From Pseudobdellovibrionaceae bacterium (lineage in GTDB: Bacteria; Bdellovibrionota; Bdellovibrionia; Bdellovibrionales; JAMPXM01), in assembly GCA_913774795.1 (NCBI GenBank), contig CAJYIL010000260.1, positions 1-14,456 on the forward strand: DNA of 14,456 bases. Reading direction: 5' to 3'. The notes under the pieces are model-generated. The model saw only the letters and a program-made list of their open reading frames with translations, did not search any database and was not told the origin of the DNA. Numbering within the stretch: the stretch's first letter is position 1; every line of letters begins with the position of its first letter. Made by a program: the position numbers and the translations under genes. Shown here piece after piece: positions 1-6,086 of this stretch.

Positions 1-1
1 G

Positions 2-193
2 CCTGGGCTCAACATCGAAGATCCTTACCGTGATACCGTCGGAGCTGGTCTTCGCATCGCCACCCCGGTCGGACCACTGAATCTCGAAGTCGGCTGGAAA
101 CTCGATCCGCGCCAATCGAAACCGAACGTCCCTGGCCAAGATCCGGTCATGGAAAAATCGTGGGCGTTCCACTTCTCGATCGGCTCGTTCTGA
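2..193 (+). CDS. Omp85/BamA-family outer membrane protein, C-terminal fragment
   Basis: Only the last 63 codons are present; the 5' part lies outside the window. The visible peptide has the alternating pattern of the final strands of an Omp85 barrel: a GAGLRIATPVGPLNLEVGW stretch followed by WAFHFSIGSF and the stop. A strand with 'TPVGPL' and a last strand ending in 'FHFSIG' plus a terminal aromatic residue are typical of BamA and TamA, where the final strand is the signal recognised by the BAM machinery and closes the barrel. The likely role is insertion or assembly of outer-membrane proteins. BamA and TamA cannot be told apart without the POTRA region. The stop codon lies inside the large inverted repeat at 187-255, so the terminal Phe codon and stop are part of the hairpin stem. 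Confidence 0.72.
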   Translation, partial: PGLNIEDPYRDTVGAGLRIATPVGPLNLEVGWKLDPRQSKPNVPGQDPVMEKSWAFHFSIGSF

Positions 194-255
194 CGGTACC
201 ACCTTCCCGGGCGAAACGCGGCGCGTTTCGCCCGGGAAGGTGGTACCGTCAGAAC
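187..255. terminator. Perfect 34-bp inverted repeat over two convergent stop codons (probable bidirectional terminator)
   Basis: Positions 187-220 and 222-255 are exact reverse complements, with one unpaired base (221) at nominal centre. In RNA the tip would open to a small loop, leaving about 31 paired bases. The arms begin GTTCTGACGGTACC and contain CCCGGG. Each arm contains 'TTC TGA', which is the last codon plus stop of the gene reading into it (stops at 191-193 on plus and 249-251 on minus). There is no U-tract, so it is not a textbook intrinsic terminator in either direction. Its position between convergent genes still makes termination or 3'-end protection the likely role. Confidence 0.75.
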
Positions 256-1106
256 AGATACTTGTCGGGCAGGCCCATGCGGGCCGCGACGATGCGGGTG
301 ATCTCGGCCGCGGTTTCTTCTAAAGCACGTTCGGTGACGTTGAAGACGGGCCAGCGTTTGTTCTTCTTGAAGATTTCTTGCGCGTACGAGATCTCTCGTT
401 GGATGTACGATTGCGATGCGTACTCCCCGCCCGGGTCCGTCCCGAATTTCTCAAGGCGGTTGCGGCGAATGCGCTGGAGAGAATCGGTGTCGATGATGAG
501 GCCCACAATCTTTCGCTGATCGACTTTGAACAATTCTTCGGGCAGCGGTGATTCCATCACGAGCGGAACATTCGCGACTTTCCAGCCTTTGTGTGAAAGA
601 AAAATCGAGAGCGGCGTTTTCGACGTCCTTGAAATGCCGACTAGGATGATGTCGGCCTGATCGAGGTCCGAAACCGTTTTCCCGTCGTCGTGCTTGACCG
701 TGTATTCGATCGCTTCAATGCGCTTGAAGTAGCGATCGTCAACCGTTCTTAAAAGCCCCGCCTGCCCGTCTGAATGAACACCAAAGTAGCGATCGAGCGA
801 GTTTAACAAAGGGCCCAGCAGATCGACACTGATCAAGCCTTTTGACGCCGCAAGCTCGGTGATCTTCGAGCGCATGCTGGGAGAGACGACCGTATGGACA
901 ATGAGCCCTCCGCGCTCGAAAGCTTCGTTCACGGCGCCCTCGATCTGCGCCTCAGTACGCACGTTCTTGTAACGCACGAGTTGAATTTCCATTTGGTCGT
1001 ATTGAACCAACGCCGCGCGAGTCATTGTCGCAGCCGTCTCCCCTGTTCCATCAGAGAGCAGGTAGATGAGACCTCGCTTAGATTCCGGCGCTGGCGCGTC
1101 GCTCAC
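249..1106 (-). CDS. ppsR: PEP synthase / pyruvate,phosphate dikinase regulatory protein (bifunctional kinase-pyrophosphorylase, PSRP/DUF299 family)
   Basis: The 285-aa protein matches the family in length (about 270) and motifs: SDGTGETA at about residues 18-25 near the N-terminus, then the P-loop-like GISRTSKTPLSIF segment at 157-169 followed by GWKVANVPLV, and YIQREISYAQEIFKK near the C-terminus. Members inactivate PEP synthase or PPDK by ADP-dependent phosphorylation of an active-site threonine and reverse this by phosphate-dependent dephosphorylation, so they set flux between pyruvate and PEP in the cytosol. Which target applies is not visible here. The reading frame opens further upstream, but GTG at 1106 is chosen because family similarity begins there, an AAGAGG sequence lies 9 nt upstream, and it forms a 4-nt GTGA overlap with the preceding gene's stop. 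It is the last gene of the leftward cluster, and its stop is inside the 187-255 hairpin. Confidence 0.93.
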   Translation of the reverse strand: MSDAPAPESKRGLIYLLSDGTGETAATMTRAALVQYDQMEIQLVRYKNVRTEAQIEGAVNEAFERGGLIVHTVVSPSMRSKITELAASKGLISVDLLGPLLNSLDRYFGVHSDGQAGLLRTVDDRYFKRIEAIEYTVKHDDGKTVSDLDQADIILVGISRTSKTPLSIFLSHKGWKVANVPLVMESPLPEELFKVDQRKIVGLIIDTDSLQRIRRNRLEKFGTDPGGEYASQSYIQREISYAQEIFKKNKRWPVFNVTERALEETAAEITRIVAARMGLPDKYLF

Positions 1107-1687
1107 TTGAAAAGGCCTCTTGTCACTCGCAGATCTCCGAGACGCGCAAAGGTATCGCGGGCGCTCAAGTAGGCATTCTCGATGGCAAAAACCTGCCAAG
1201 GGTGAGGGCGATGATCGAACAAGATAAAGATCGTGTCGGCATTGACCGCAAACGCAAATGCCTGCGCGCCGTCGAGTCTGGAGAAATCACCGAGGTTCAA
1301 TGACTTCAGAATCGGTTTGAGCGCCATCTTGTAAACTCGAGACATCTCGACGCCGCGGAGCCCGAAGTCGACCGGTGTTCCGTGCGCTTCGGCGGGCGTG
1401 AACGTTTGTCCGAAGAGAAAAAGCGATGTCATGAAAGTGCGTTCTCCTGAAACGCGCAGGCACACACCGCCTTCGAAATAAGGCATAAACGCATTCAAAA
1501 CTTTTTCAGGAGAACTGCCGGGGCGCACAAGCGCGAGATCGCGATCTAGGTCTTCGGTTGATTCAGAGATTTCAAAGGCCGTGCGAACTTCGTCTTCACG
1601 ACCCGGGAGATCGGAATCGAGCGCCTTATTCAACGCCTGACCGAGATTTTTACCAAACCTTTTGACTGACCAGCGGCTCAAATCCAT
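1103..1687 (-). CDS. Conserved-looking protein of unknown function, translationally coupled to ppsR
   Basis: No family recognised. The 194-aa product has no signal peptide or membrane segment and looks like a soluble cytosolic alpha/beta protein. The N-terminus is basic (MDLSRWSVKRFGKNLG), followed by an acidic stretch and then a mixed region with hydrophobic strands such as TIFILFDH. ATG at 1687 is preferred because AGGGG ends 5 nt before it; a GTG 6 nt further upstream (1693) is possible but overlaps that sequence. Its TGA overlaps the GTG of the PEP synthase regulator gene (GTGA), so the two are probably made together. That coupling is the only functional clue. A weak promoter-like pair lies in the 61-nt gap upstream. 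Confidence 0.78.
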   Translation of the reverse strand: MDLSRWSVKRFGKNLGQALNKALDSDLPGREDEVRTAFEISESTEDLDRDLALVRPGSSPEKVLNAFMPYFEGGVCLRVSGERTFMTSLFLFGQTFTPAEAHGTPVDFGLRGVEMSRVYKMALKPILKSLNLGDFSRLDGAQAFAFAVNADTIFILFDHRPHPWQVFAIENAYLSARDTFARLGDLRVTRGLFK

Positions 1688-1724
1688 TTGCACCCCTGGA
1701 GCTCGAATCCAAGCCCCGGCCTAA

Positions 1725-1754
1725 AGCATAGGGCGTTGCGATTGAAAATTACAA
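1725..1754 (-). promoter_or_regulatory. Possible internal promoter before the 1103-1687 gene
   Basis: On the minus strand, TTGTAA (1754-1749) and TATGCT (1730-1725) are separated by 18 nt, each matching 4 of 6 consensus sigma-70 positions. The -35 element overlaps the stop codon of the preceding gene. This could give the two downstream genes, including the PEP synthase regulator, their own transcript. The call rests on pattern only. Confidence 0.28.
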
Positions 1755-2189
1755 GGCCGAAACGACCTCAATCGACCCGTGGTCGACGTCGGACGGCCAC
1801 TTCTTTTCGAACTCCTGGAGAGTGAGACCGGGAGGTAAGAAAACGCGGGTCGCGGGTTCATCGAGACCTTTCCAAACTCGATGGCAGGTGGCGATCCAGT
1901 CGTCACTCGGCGGAATGACGACCGTCTGGTGATTCGGCAATAACGACATCGACGCCACCATCAGAGGCAAGTTTTCAGTTCTCGATATTTTCGGAATGGG
2001 TTCTTCGAACGCTTCTAGGAGTTGGCGCATATCGGGCCCAAACTCAAATCTTCGATGCGGCAAAGCGCGGCGAATCTGGAATCCCAAATACCAGTCGATG
2101 CGGCGCGACCACGCCGAAATTTCGATTGAGGGGATGAGCCAGAGGTGCGCGCCCGGAGAGAGCGCGGTCAACGCGTCGCGATCCTGCAT
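1749..2189 (-). CDS. Small protein of unknown function, second gene of the leftward cluster
   Basis: No family recognised. The 146-aa product has no clear signal peptide or transmembrane helix. It contains hydrophobic strand-like pieces (GAHLWLIPSIEI, DWYLGFQIRRAL, QTVVIPPSDDWI) and an aromatic-rich middle, which fits a small globular alpha/beta protein. The gene begins 22 nt after the stop of the lysozyme-like gene and is in the same direction, so co-transcription is likely. ATG at 2189 has no good Shine-Dalgarno sequence. A TTG at 2171 has AGGA 10 nt upstream and would remove six residues, so the exact start is uncertain. Long open frames on the other strand here are less convincing, because this frame has the same orientation and tight spacing as its neighbours. 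Confidence 0.62.
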   Translation of the reverse strand: MQDRDALTALSPGAHLWLIPSIEISAWSRRIDWYLGFQIRRALPHRRFEFGPDMRQLLEAFEEPIPKISRTENLPLMVASMSLLPNHQTVVIPPSDDWIATCHRVWKGLDEPATRVFLPPGLTLQEFEKKWPSDVDHGSIEVVSAL

Positions 2190-2211
2190 CCGGATATTGT
2201 TAGACGCTCGC

Positions 2212-3147
2212 TTAATTCCGGCAAGCGTATTCGGACTGACGCACCAGATTCGCGCCGGGGAGTTCGAAAAGCGCCAACGCCTGCATGTGGCGGCGCACAG
2301 TCTGGATGTAGAGATTGCGCGCTGGAGTAGCGACTTCGTTGATGATGCTCGCCGTCTTGTAATCGAGGATCGGATTTACGAGTTGGCGCATCGATCCAAA
2401 GTAAACGTAGAGAACATAGTCGAAAAGGTTGGCGTCGTTGATGTACATGAGCTCGCGATTCCGCACGCGGTTTTTCAGGATCTTCAAACTCTCCGCCAGA
2501 AATCCGACCGTCGCGACCGCCGTCATTCGCGGATCATTCAGGTTCTCTTCATTGATACAGTAATCTTGCTCGATCGTCTCTGGGACCGCTTTAATCTGTG
2601 TCAGGCCGCGAGAGTTCGGCGCGACTTTCCATGTCTTCCAGGCGAAAAATTTTGAAGCATCACGCGTCTCGACAGCCTTCACGGAATCGCGGAGTTTTTT
2701 CTTTGCCAGCTTGAATTGCCAGATCTCTGATTGATTGGTCTCTTTCCAGAGATACTTGATACTGGTTCCAAACTTCGTTTCGCGACCAAGAATACCGAAC
2801 GCGATCGCCGCAAGCTGGTTGTATTCGACGTTCGAGAGTCGGTAGAGGCTCATGAGATGCCCTTTTTCACTCGCTAACGCCTCGACATAGGCACGCGTGA
2901 CTTGCGAATCAATTGCCGCATCTTTGATGTAGATCTTGAGAGGAGTCGGTCGTTCCGCTCCGAGCGTGGTTTTTAAAGGGCGCCAACCGTTTCTCATCGC
3001 TGTCGCGGCCTCGTTGGTGTAAGCGGGGTTGTTTGTGCGCCAAAAATTCCCGAAGGCTTCGTCAGCCGACCGACCGAATAAGTACGATTCGCGCCCGAGC
3101 GCAATCGACGCCACCGCCAACAGACCTAAAAACGCGATCAATTTCAT
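2212..3147 (-). CDS. Secreted lysozyme-fold-like protein, possible lytic transglycosylase relative
   Basis: The 311-aa product starts with a Sec signal peptide (MKLIAFLGLLAVASIALG, cleavage probably near residue 18-20). ATG at 3147 gives the basic N-terminus of that peptide and has GAGG about 9 nt upstream; an earlier in-frame start would add six residues before it. Around residue 120 it reads FGILGRETKFG and around 179 SRGLTQIK. These resemble the 'E-S-x-x-[NG]' catalytic glutamate segment and the 'S-x-G-L-M-Q-I' segment of SLT-type lytic transglycosylases, making E123 the candidate acid. The spacing is about 55 residues, longer than usual. Such enzymes cleave the MurNAc-GlcNAc bond in periplasmic peptidoglycan. 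The match is motif-level only, so the protein could be a non-catalytic relative. It is the first gene of the leftward cluster and divergent from the alarmone synthetase. Confidence 0.68.
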   Translation of the reverse strand: MKLIAFLGLLAVASIALGRESYLFGRSADEAFGNFWRTNNPAYTNEAATAMRNGWRPLKTTLGAERPTPLKIYIKDAAIDSQVTRAYVEALASEKGHLMSLYRLSNVEYNQLAAIAFGILGRETKFGTSIKYLWKETNQSEIWQFKLAKKKLRDSVKAVETRDASKFFAWKTWKVAPNSRGLTQIKAVPETIEQDYCINEENLNDPRMTAVATVGFLAESLKILKNRVRNRELMYINDANLFDYVLYVYFGSMRQLVNPILDYKTASIINEVATPARNLYIQTVRRHMQALALFELPGANLVRQSEYACRN

Positions 3148-3211
3148 GACTGGGGCCTCGTGCAAGCCTTAGGCGTCAGCCTAAACGCATACGATTGAAG
3201 CGACCGACCGA

Positions 3212-4372
3212 TTGAAAATTCGAACCGTCAAAGGTTTAGACGATGCGCTCACCGAAATTCAAAGCGGTTCGGTCTCCGCTCGTGCTAAGACGTTCTCCAG
3301 AATGAAATTAGAGCTTCTTGAGTCCTACGATCGCGATCTCGCTCCCCATCTCCCGGCACTGGCGCACGACTTCGAATCGGGCCTCCGGCGGATTCTAGAT
3401 GACTCGCGACTCATGATTCACTCGATCACTTCGCGCGTAAAATCTCGCGAGAGCCTCGCAAAGAAACTCGCCCGGCCCGATCGCGAGTACCGCGACGTTC
3501 TCGATGTAACTGATCTCATCGCCTTTCGGATTATCACCTACTCTGAAGATTTGATCGATGAAGTCGCTCGATTGATCGAGTCGCATTATGACGTCGACTT
3601 CGCGAACTCCGTTAACAAACTCCACCAAGATGACTCTTCGAAATTCGGATACCGCTCGCTTCATTACGTCTGCCGAAGCTCTCAAGTCGGCGGAAAATTC
3701 CGCTTCGAAATTCAAATCCGCACGATCTTGCAACACACATGGGCCGAGATCGAACATGATATCGGCTACAAAGCTGGCGAGCAGCTCCCGCGCGAATTCC
3801 GTCGGCGGTTCAGTCAGATCGCGGGGCTGCTCGAAATCGCGGATCGCGAATTTGCCTCCGTACGCATCGATCTGAAACGCTACGAAACGAAACTGCGCAC
3901 CGCTGATTTCGAAGGCGAGCGCATCGAGCTGAATCAACTCTCTTTAAAATCGATTCTCGAAAAAGACGAGATTCGAAAACTGGACGAGGACGTCGCCAGC
4001 TACCTGGGCGTCAAGAAAGATGAGACGCCGTTTTATCCGGGCTATTTAGTCAGGGCTTTGAAAGCAGCAGGCTTGAATTTTGTGGGAGACGTTCTCGCGA
4101 AAGCGTCAACGACGCATCTCGAACGCTTTTTGCCCGCGTACTTTGAATTTGCACGAACGCACTGGAAGCTCGACACTATCCCCCGCATTCAACAGGGGTA
4201 CGGCCTTCTTTTCTTGGCTCACCTTGAAGCCCTCAACCAAGAGGCGCTCCAGATCAACAAGGTGAAAAGACTCACGCGCTTTTTCGAGGAGATTGATTTT
4301 TCCGAGGAGCCAGAGAGCGCCAAGGCCGCGGCCCAGGCGCTCGTCGCCGCGACTTACGCGCGCGCGACTTGA
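3212..4372 (+). CDS. RelA/SpoT-domain (p)ppGpp synthetase, single-domain type with C-terminal extension
   Basis: The 386-aa product contains a RelA/SpoT synthetase domain at about residues 65-200: RVKSRESLAKKL, then DVTDLIAFRIITY (D101), GYRSLHYV, and FEIQIRTILQHTWAEIEHD (E166). By family knowledge the Asp and the Glu of EIQIRT are essential for pyrophosphate transfer from ATP to GTP/GDP. The 'QHTWAEIEHDIGYK' form is typical of small alarmone synthetases. No HD hydrolase, TGS or ACT domain is visible, so it probably only makes alarmone. About 180 further residues are helical and unrecognised. The frame begins with TTG at 3212 and lacks a strong Shine-Dalgarno sequence; M31 (codon at 3302) is an alternative. 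Its 3' end overlaps nusB, on the opposite strand, by 19 bp. Confidence 0.88.
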   Translation: MKIRTVKGLDDALTEIQSGSVSARAKTFSRMKLELLESYDRDLAPHLPALAHDFESGLRRILDDSRLMIHSITSRVKSRESLAKKLARPDREYRDVLDVTDLIAFRIITYSEDLIDEVARLIESHYDVDFANSVNKLHQDDSSKFGYRSLHYVCRSSQVGGKFRFEIQIRTILQHTWAEIEHDIGYKAGEQLPREFRRRFSQIAGLLEIADREFASVRIDLKRYETKLRTADFEGERIELNQLSLKSILEKDEIRKLDEDVASYLGVKKDETPFYPGYLVRALKAAGLNFVGDVLAKASTTHLERFLPAYFEFARTHWKLDTIPRIQQGYGLLFLAHLEALNQEALQINKVKRLTRFFEEIDFSEEPESAKAAAQALVAATYARAT

Positions 4373-4776
4373 TCGAGAATGCCGTTTACGAACGATGACG
4401 ATTCGGTCGAACCGTATGTTTTCGCAATTTCAACGGCTTCGTTGATCGCGACTGACGGCGGGATCGACGGCTCCATGAACTTCATCTCGAAAACCGCAAT
4501 GCGCATGACCGAGAGATCGACCAAACCCATGCGCGATGTTTTCCAATGAGCGCTGCGCGACTGGATGATGCCGTCGATTTCTTTCAAGCGAGAGGCGACG
4601 CCCATGAAGAGCGAGCCGCCGTACTCTGACGTCTCTTGATCGACTTCGAAATCTTTTGCGAAACGGCGAAACATATCGCGCGCGTGGGCCGGATCGAATC
4701 CGCCCGGCAAGAATTCAGTTTGAAACAAAAGTTGCAGAGCAAGTTCGCGCGAGCGACGACGTAATCCTGAGTTCAT
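4354..4776 (-). CDS. nusB: Transcription antitermination factor NusB
   Basis: The 140-aa length and sequence are typical of NusB. The N-terminus RRRSRELALQLLFQTEF is the arginine-rich boxA-binding helix, and the C-terminal half has the signature VDLSVMRIAVFEMKF, PPSVAINEAVEIAKTYG and SFVNGILDQVA. NusB binds NusE (ribosomal protein S10) and boxA RNA in the rRNA antitermination complex. Its ATG overlaps the nrdR stop (ATGA), so it is translationally coupled to nrdR. The usual riboflavin genes (ribD/ribE/ribH) often found between nrdR and nusB are absent here. The last 19 bp overlap the 3' end of the convergent alarmone synthetase gene. Confidence 0.96.
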   Translation of the reverse strand: MNSGLRRRSRELALQLLFQTEFLPGGFDPAHARDMFRRFAKDFEVDQETSEYGGSLFMGVASRLKEIDGIIQSRSAHWKTSRMGLVDLSVMRIAVFEMKFMEPSIPPSVAINEAVEIAKTYGSTESSSFVNGILDQVARA

Positions 4777-5291
4777 TTCTTATCCAAGTCTTTCTGAATC
4801 TCGAGTTGGCCGTCGGGCGAATCTCCGTCGGCATCGGCCGCCGATGTTTCGGGGTCACCTAAGCGCGTGACGAACTCGTTTATGTCTTTAAATGTTTGGT
4901 AAACGGAGGCAAAGCGCACGTAAGCCACGTCGTCGATCAAGCGCAGTTCTTTGACGACTTTCTGGCCGACCGCTTCGGACGTTACTTCGCGCTCGGGCCT
5001 TGACAGCACCCACTTCGCGACTCGATCCACGATTTGCTCCATTTGAGCAAGAGAGACAGGGCGCTTTTGACAAGCGGCTTGAATCCCTTTGAGGACTTTT
5101 TCGCGGGCGAAAGGCTCATGGCGGCCATCCTTTTTGATGATGTAAGGGTACACCTGCGAAAGAGTCTCCATGGTCGTGAACCGGCTGTGACAGCTGAGGC
5201 ATTCACGACGACGGCGAATGGAGTCACCTTCCCGACCGACGCGCGTATCGAGAACGCGATCTTCCAAATGTCCACAGGTAGGGCAACGCAT
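4773..5291 (-). CDS. nrdR: Transcriptional repressor NrdR (ribonucleotide reductase regulator)
   Basis: The 172-aa protein starts MRCPTCG, and Cys3, Cys6, Cys31 and Cys34 form the zinc ribbon that binds NrdR boxes. RRRRECLSCHSRFTTME and an ATP-cone region (about residues 47-135, with YIIKKDGRHEPFAREKV and VAYVRFASVYQTF) follow. NrdR senses ATP/dATP and represses ribonucleotide reductase genes. The C-terminal tail is acidic and about 20 residues longer than common homologues. ATG at 5291 is chosen over the in-frame GTG at 5303 because family members begin MRCP and the GTG lies inside a likely -10 element. No Shine-Dalgarno sequence precedes either codon. The stop overlaps the nusB start. Confidence 0.95.
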   Translation of the reverse strand: MRCPTCGHLEDRVLDTRVGREGDSIRRRRECLSCHSRFTTMETLSQVYPYIIKKDGRHEPFAREKVLKGIQAACQKRPVSLAQMEQIVDRVAKWVLSRPEREVTSEAVGQKVVKELRLIDDVAYVRFASVYQTFKDINEFVTRLGDPETSAADADGDSPDGQLEIQKDLDKK

Positions 5292-5299
5292 CCGCGCAG

Positions 5300-5328
5300 A
5301 CACTAGGGGAGAATGTGCCTTGCGTCAA
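5300..5328 (-). promoter_or_regulatory. Likely nrdR-nusB promoter with start site at or near the ATG
   Basis: On the minus strand, TTGACG (5328-5323, 5 of 6 consensus) and TAGTGT (5305-5300) are separated by exactly 17 nt. Only 8 nt separate the -10 element from the ATG at 5291, so the expected transcription start falls within a few bases of the start codon. Together with the lack of a ribosome-binding site, this suggests a leaderless mRNA. Confidence 0.5.
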
Positions 5329-5349
5329 CCGAACCCCTCGTTCTAAACT
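5320..5349 (+). promoter_or_regulatory. Possible promoter of the outer-membrane barrel gene, overlapping the nrdR promoter
   Basis: TTGCGT (5320-5325) and TAAACT (5344-5349) are spaced by 18 nt and would start RNA about 13 nt before the ATG at 5370. The -35 element shares bases with the nrdR -35 element on the opposite strand, so divergent transcription could interfere. Confidence 0.35.
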
Positions 5350-5369
5350 TTCGGAAACGGGAGAACCCT

Positions 5370-6074
5370 ATGAAAACAGCCTTGATTTTCCTCCTCACCG
5401 CCTTGGCAACCACTGCGGCACATGCCCAAGGTGGCCCGATCGAAATGAGCGACTCCGGTAACGAAACCGTCGAAGTCTCTACGCCGAAAAAAGGCCCTCA
5501 GAAAGGTTCGACGGTCGGTCGCCGCGCGGCCGAGAAATACATGACCCCTGATGTAAAAGAACGGGCCAATCGCGATGTCGGGGCGCAAATGGCGCCCGGC
5601 GATCACTACCTCGCCGTTCACTTGGGCGGATACGTCAGCGACAACGCTTACCGCTGGGGTTCGCCCGATAATCAAACCGATGTCGGAGATGCAACAGTTG
5701 GCGTTACCTATCGTATCGGCGAATGGGTGAACTCCATGGACCTCGCTCTCCGCCTCGATTACTCGGCCTTCGGACTCCGCGATGGTACGGCCGGAAAACT
5801 TTCGTTCTCCCCGATCGTGACGTTCCCGGATGCCAGCTCGCGCTTCCCGCTCTACCTCGGCGCAGGCCTCGGCCTCGGCATTTTCACGAAGCAAATTTCG
5901 GGTGAGTCGGCTCTAGCATTCGATTACACGCTCGTTCTCGGCGCACGCTTTTTCGAAGTTGTCGGCAACACCGGCTTCTTTCTCGAAGCCGGAATTAAAA
6001 ACTCGCTCTTCCTCTTGAGCGATGGCCAATTCAACGGCACATTCGTCGCCGTCGGTCCCGTTTTCACTTTCTAA
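5370..6074 (+). CDS. Secreted outer-membrane beta-barrel protein of unknown function
   Basis: The 234-aa product starts with a clear Sec signal peptide (MKTALIFLLTALATTAAHA, cleavage before QGG). A polar, charged segment of about 70 residues follows. The rest is a series of short amphipathic strands with alternating hydrophobic residues and glycine turns (YLAVHLGGYVS, MDLALRLDYSAF, FPLYLGAGLGLGIF), and the C-terminus GPVFTF ends in Phe. This is the look of a small, roughly eight-stranded outer-membrane barrel, with the terminal aromatic acting as the BAM signal. ATG at 5370 is chosen over the frame's earlier start because of the signal peptide and a GGGAGA sequence 6 nt upstream. It lies 12 nt before the methyltransferase gene and is probably co-transcribed with it. 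No specific function can be assigned. Confidence 0.85.
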   Translation: MKTALIFLLTALATTAAHAQGGPIEMSDSGNETVEVSTPKKGPQKGSTVGRRAAEKYMTPDVKERANRDVGAQMAPGDHYLAVHLGGYVSDNAYRWGSPDNQTDVGDATVGVTYRIGEWVNSMDLALRLDYSAFGLRDGTAGKLSFSPIVTFPDASSRFPLYLGAGLGLGIFTKQISGESALAFDYTLVLGARFFEVVGNTGFFLEAGIKNSLFLLSDGQFNGTFVAVGPVFTF

Positions 6075-6086
6075 GGTATCTCCCAC

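Noticed and set aside
160..519. 119-codon plus-strand frame across the hairpin
   Set aside because: It starts inside the BamA tail, runs through the inverted repeat and is antisense to the PEP synthase regulator gene.
1996..2655. 219-codon open frame on the plus strand
   Set aside because: It is antisense to two leftward genes, one of which has a signal peptide and lysozyme-like motifs, and its translation shows no recognisable domain. High-GC antisense frames are often open by chance.
3169..3184. 6-bp inverted repeat TTAGGC/GCCTAA between the divergent lysozyme-like and alarmone synthetase genes
   Set aside because: It is too short to separate from chance, and no matching promoter elements place it convincingly.
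3395..3937. 180-codon open frame on the minus strand
   Set aside because: It is antisense to the catalytic domain of the alarmone synthetase, whose family motifs are unmistakable.
5300..5317. ACAC...TGTG around the nrdR start as a possible NrdR box
   Set aside because: The spacing is 18 nt and the central AT-rich bases of the 16-bp NrdR box are replaced by G residues, so it does not fit.
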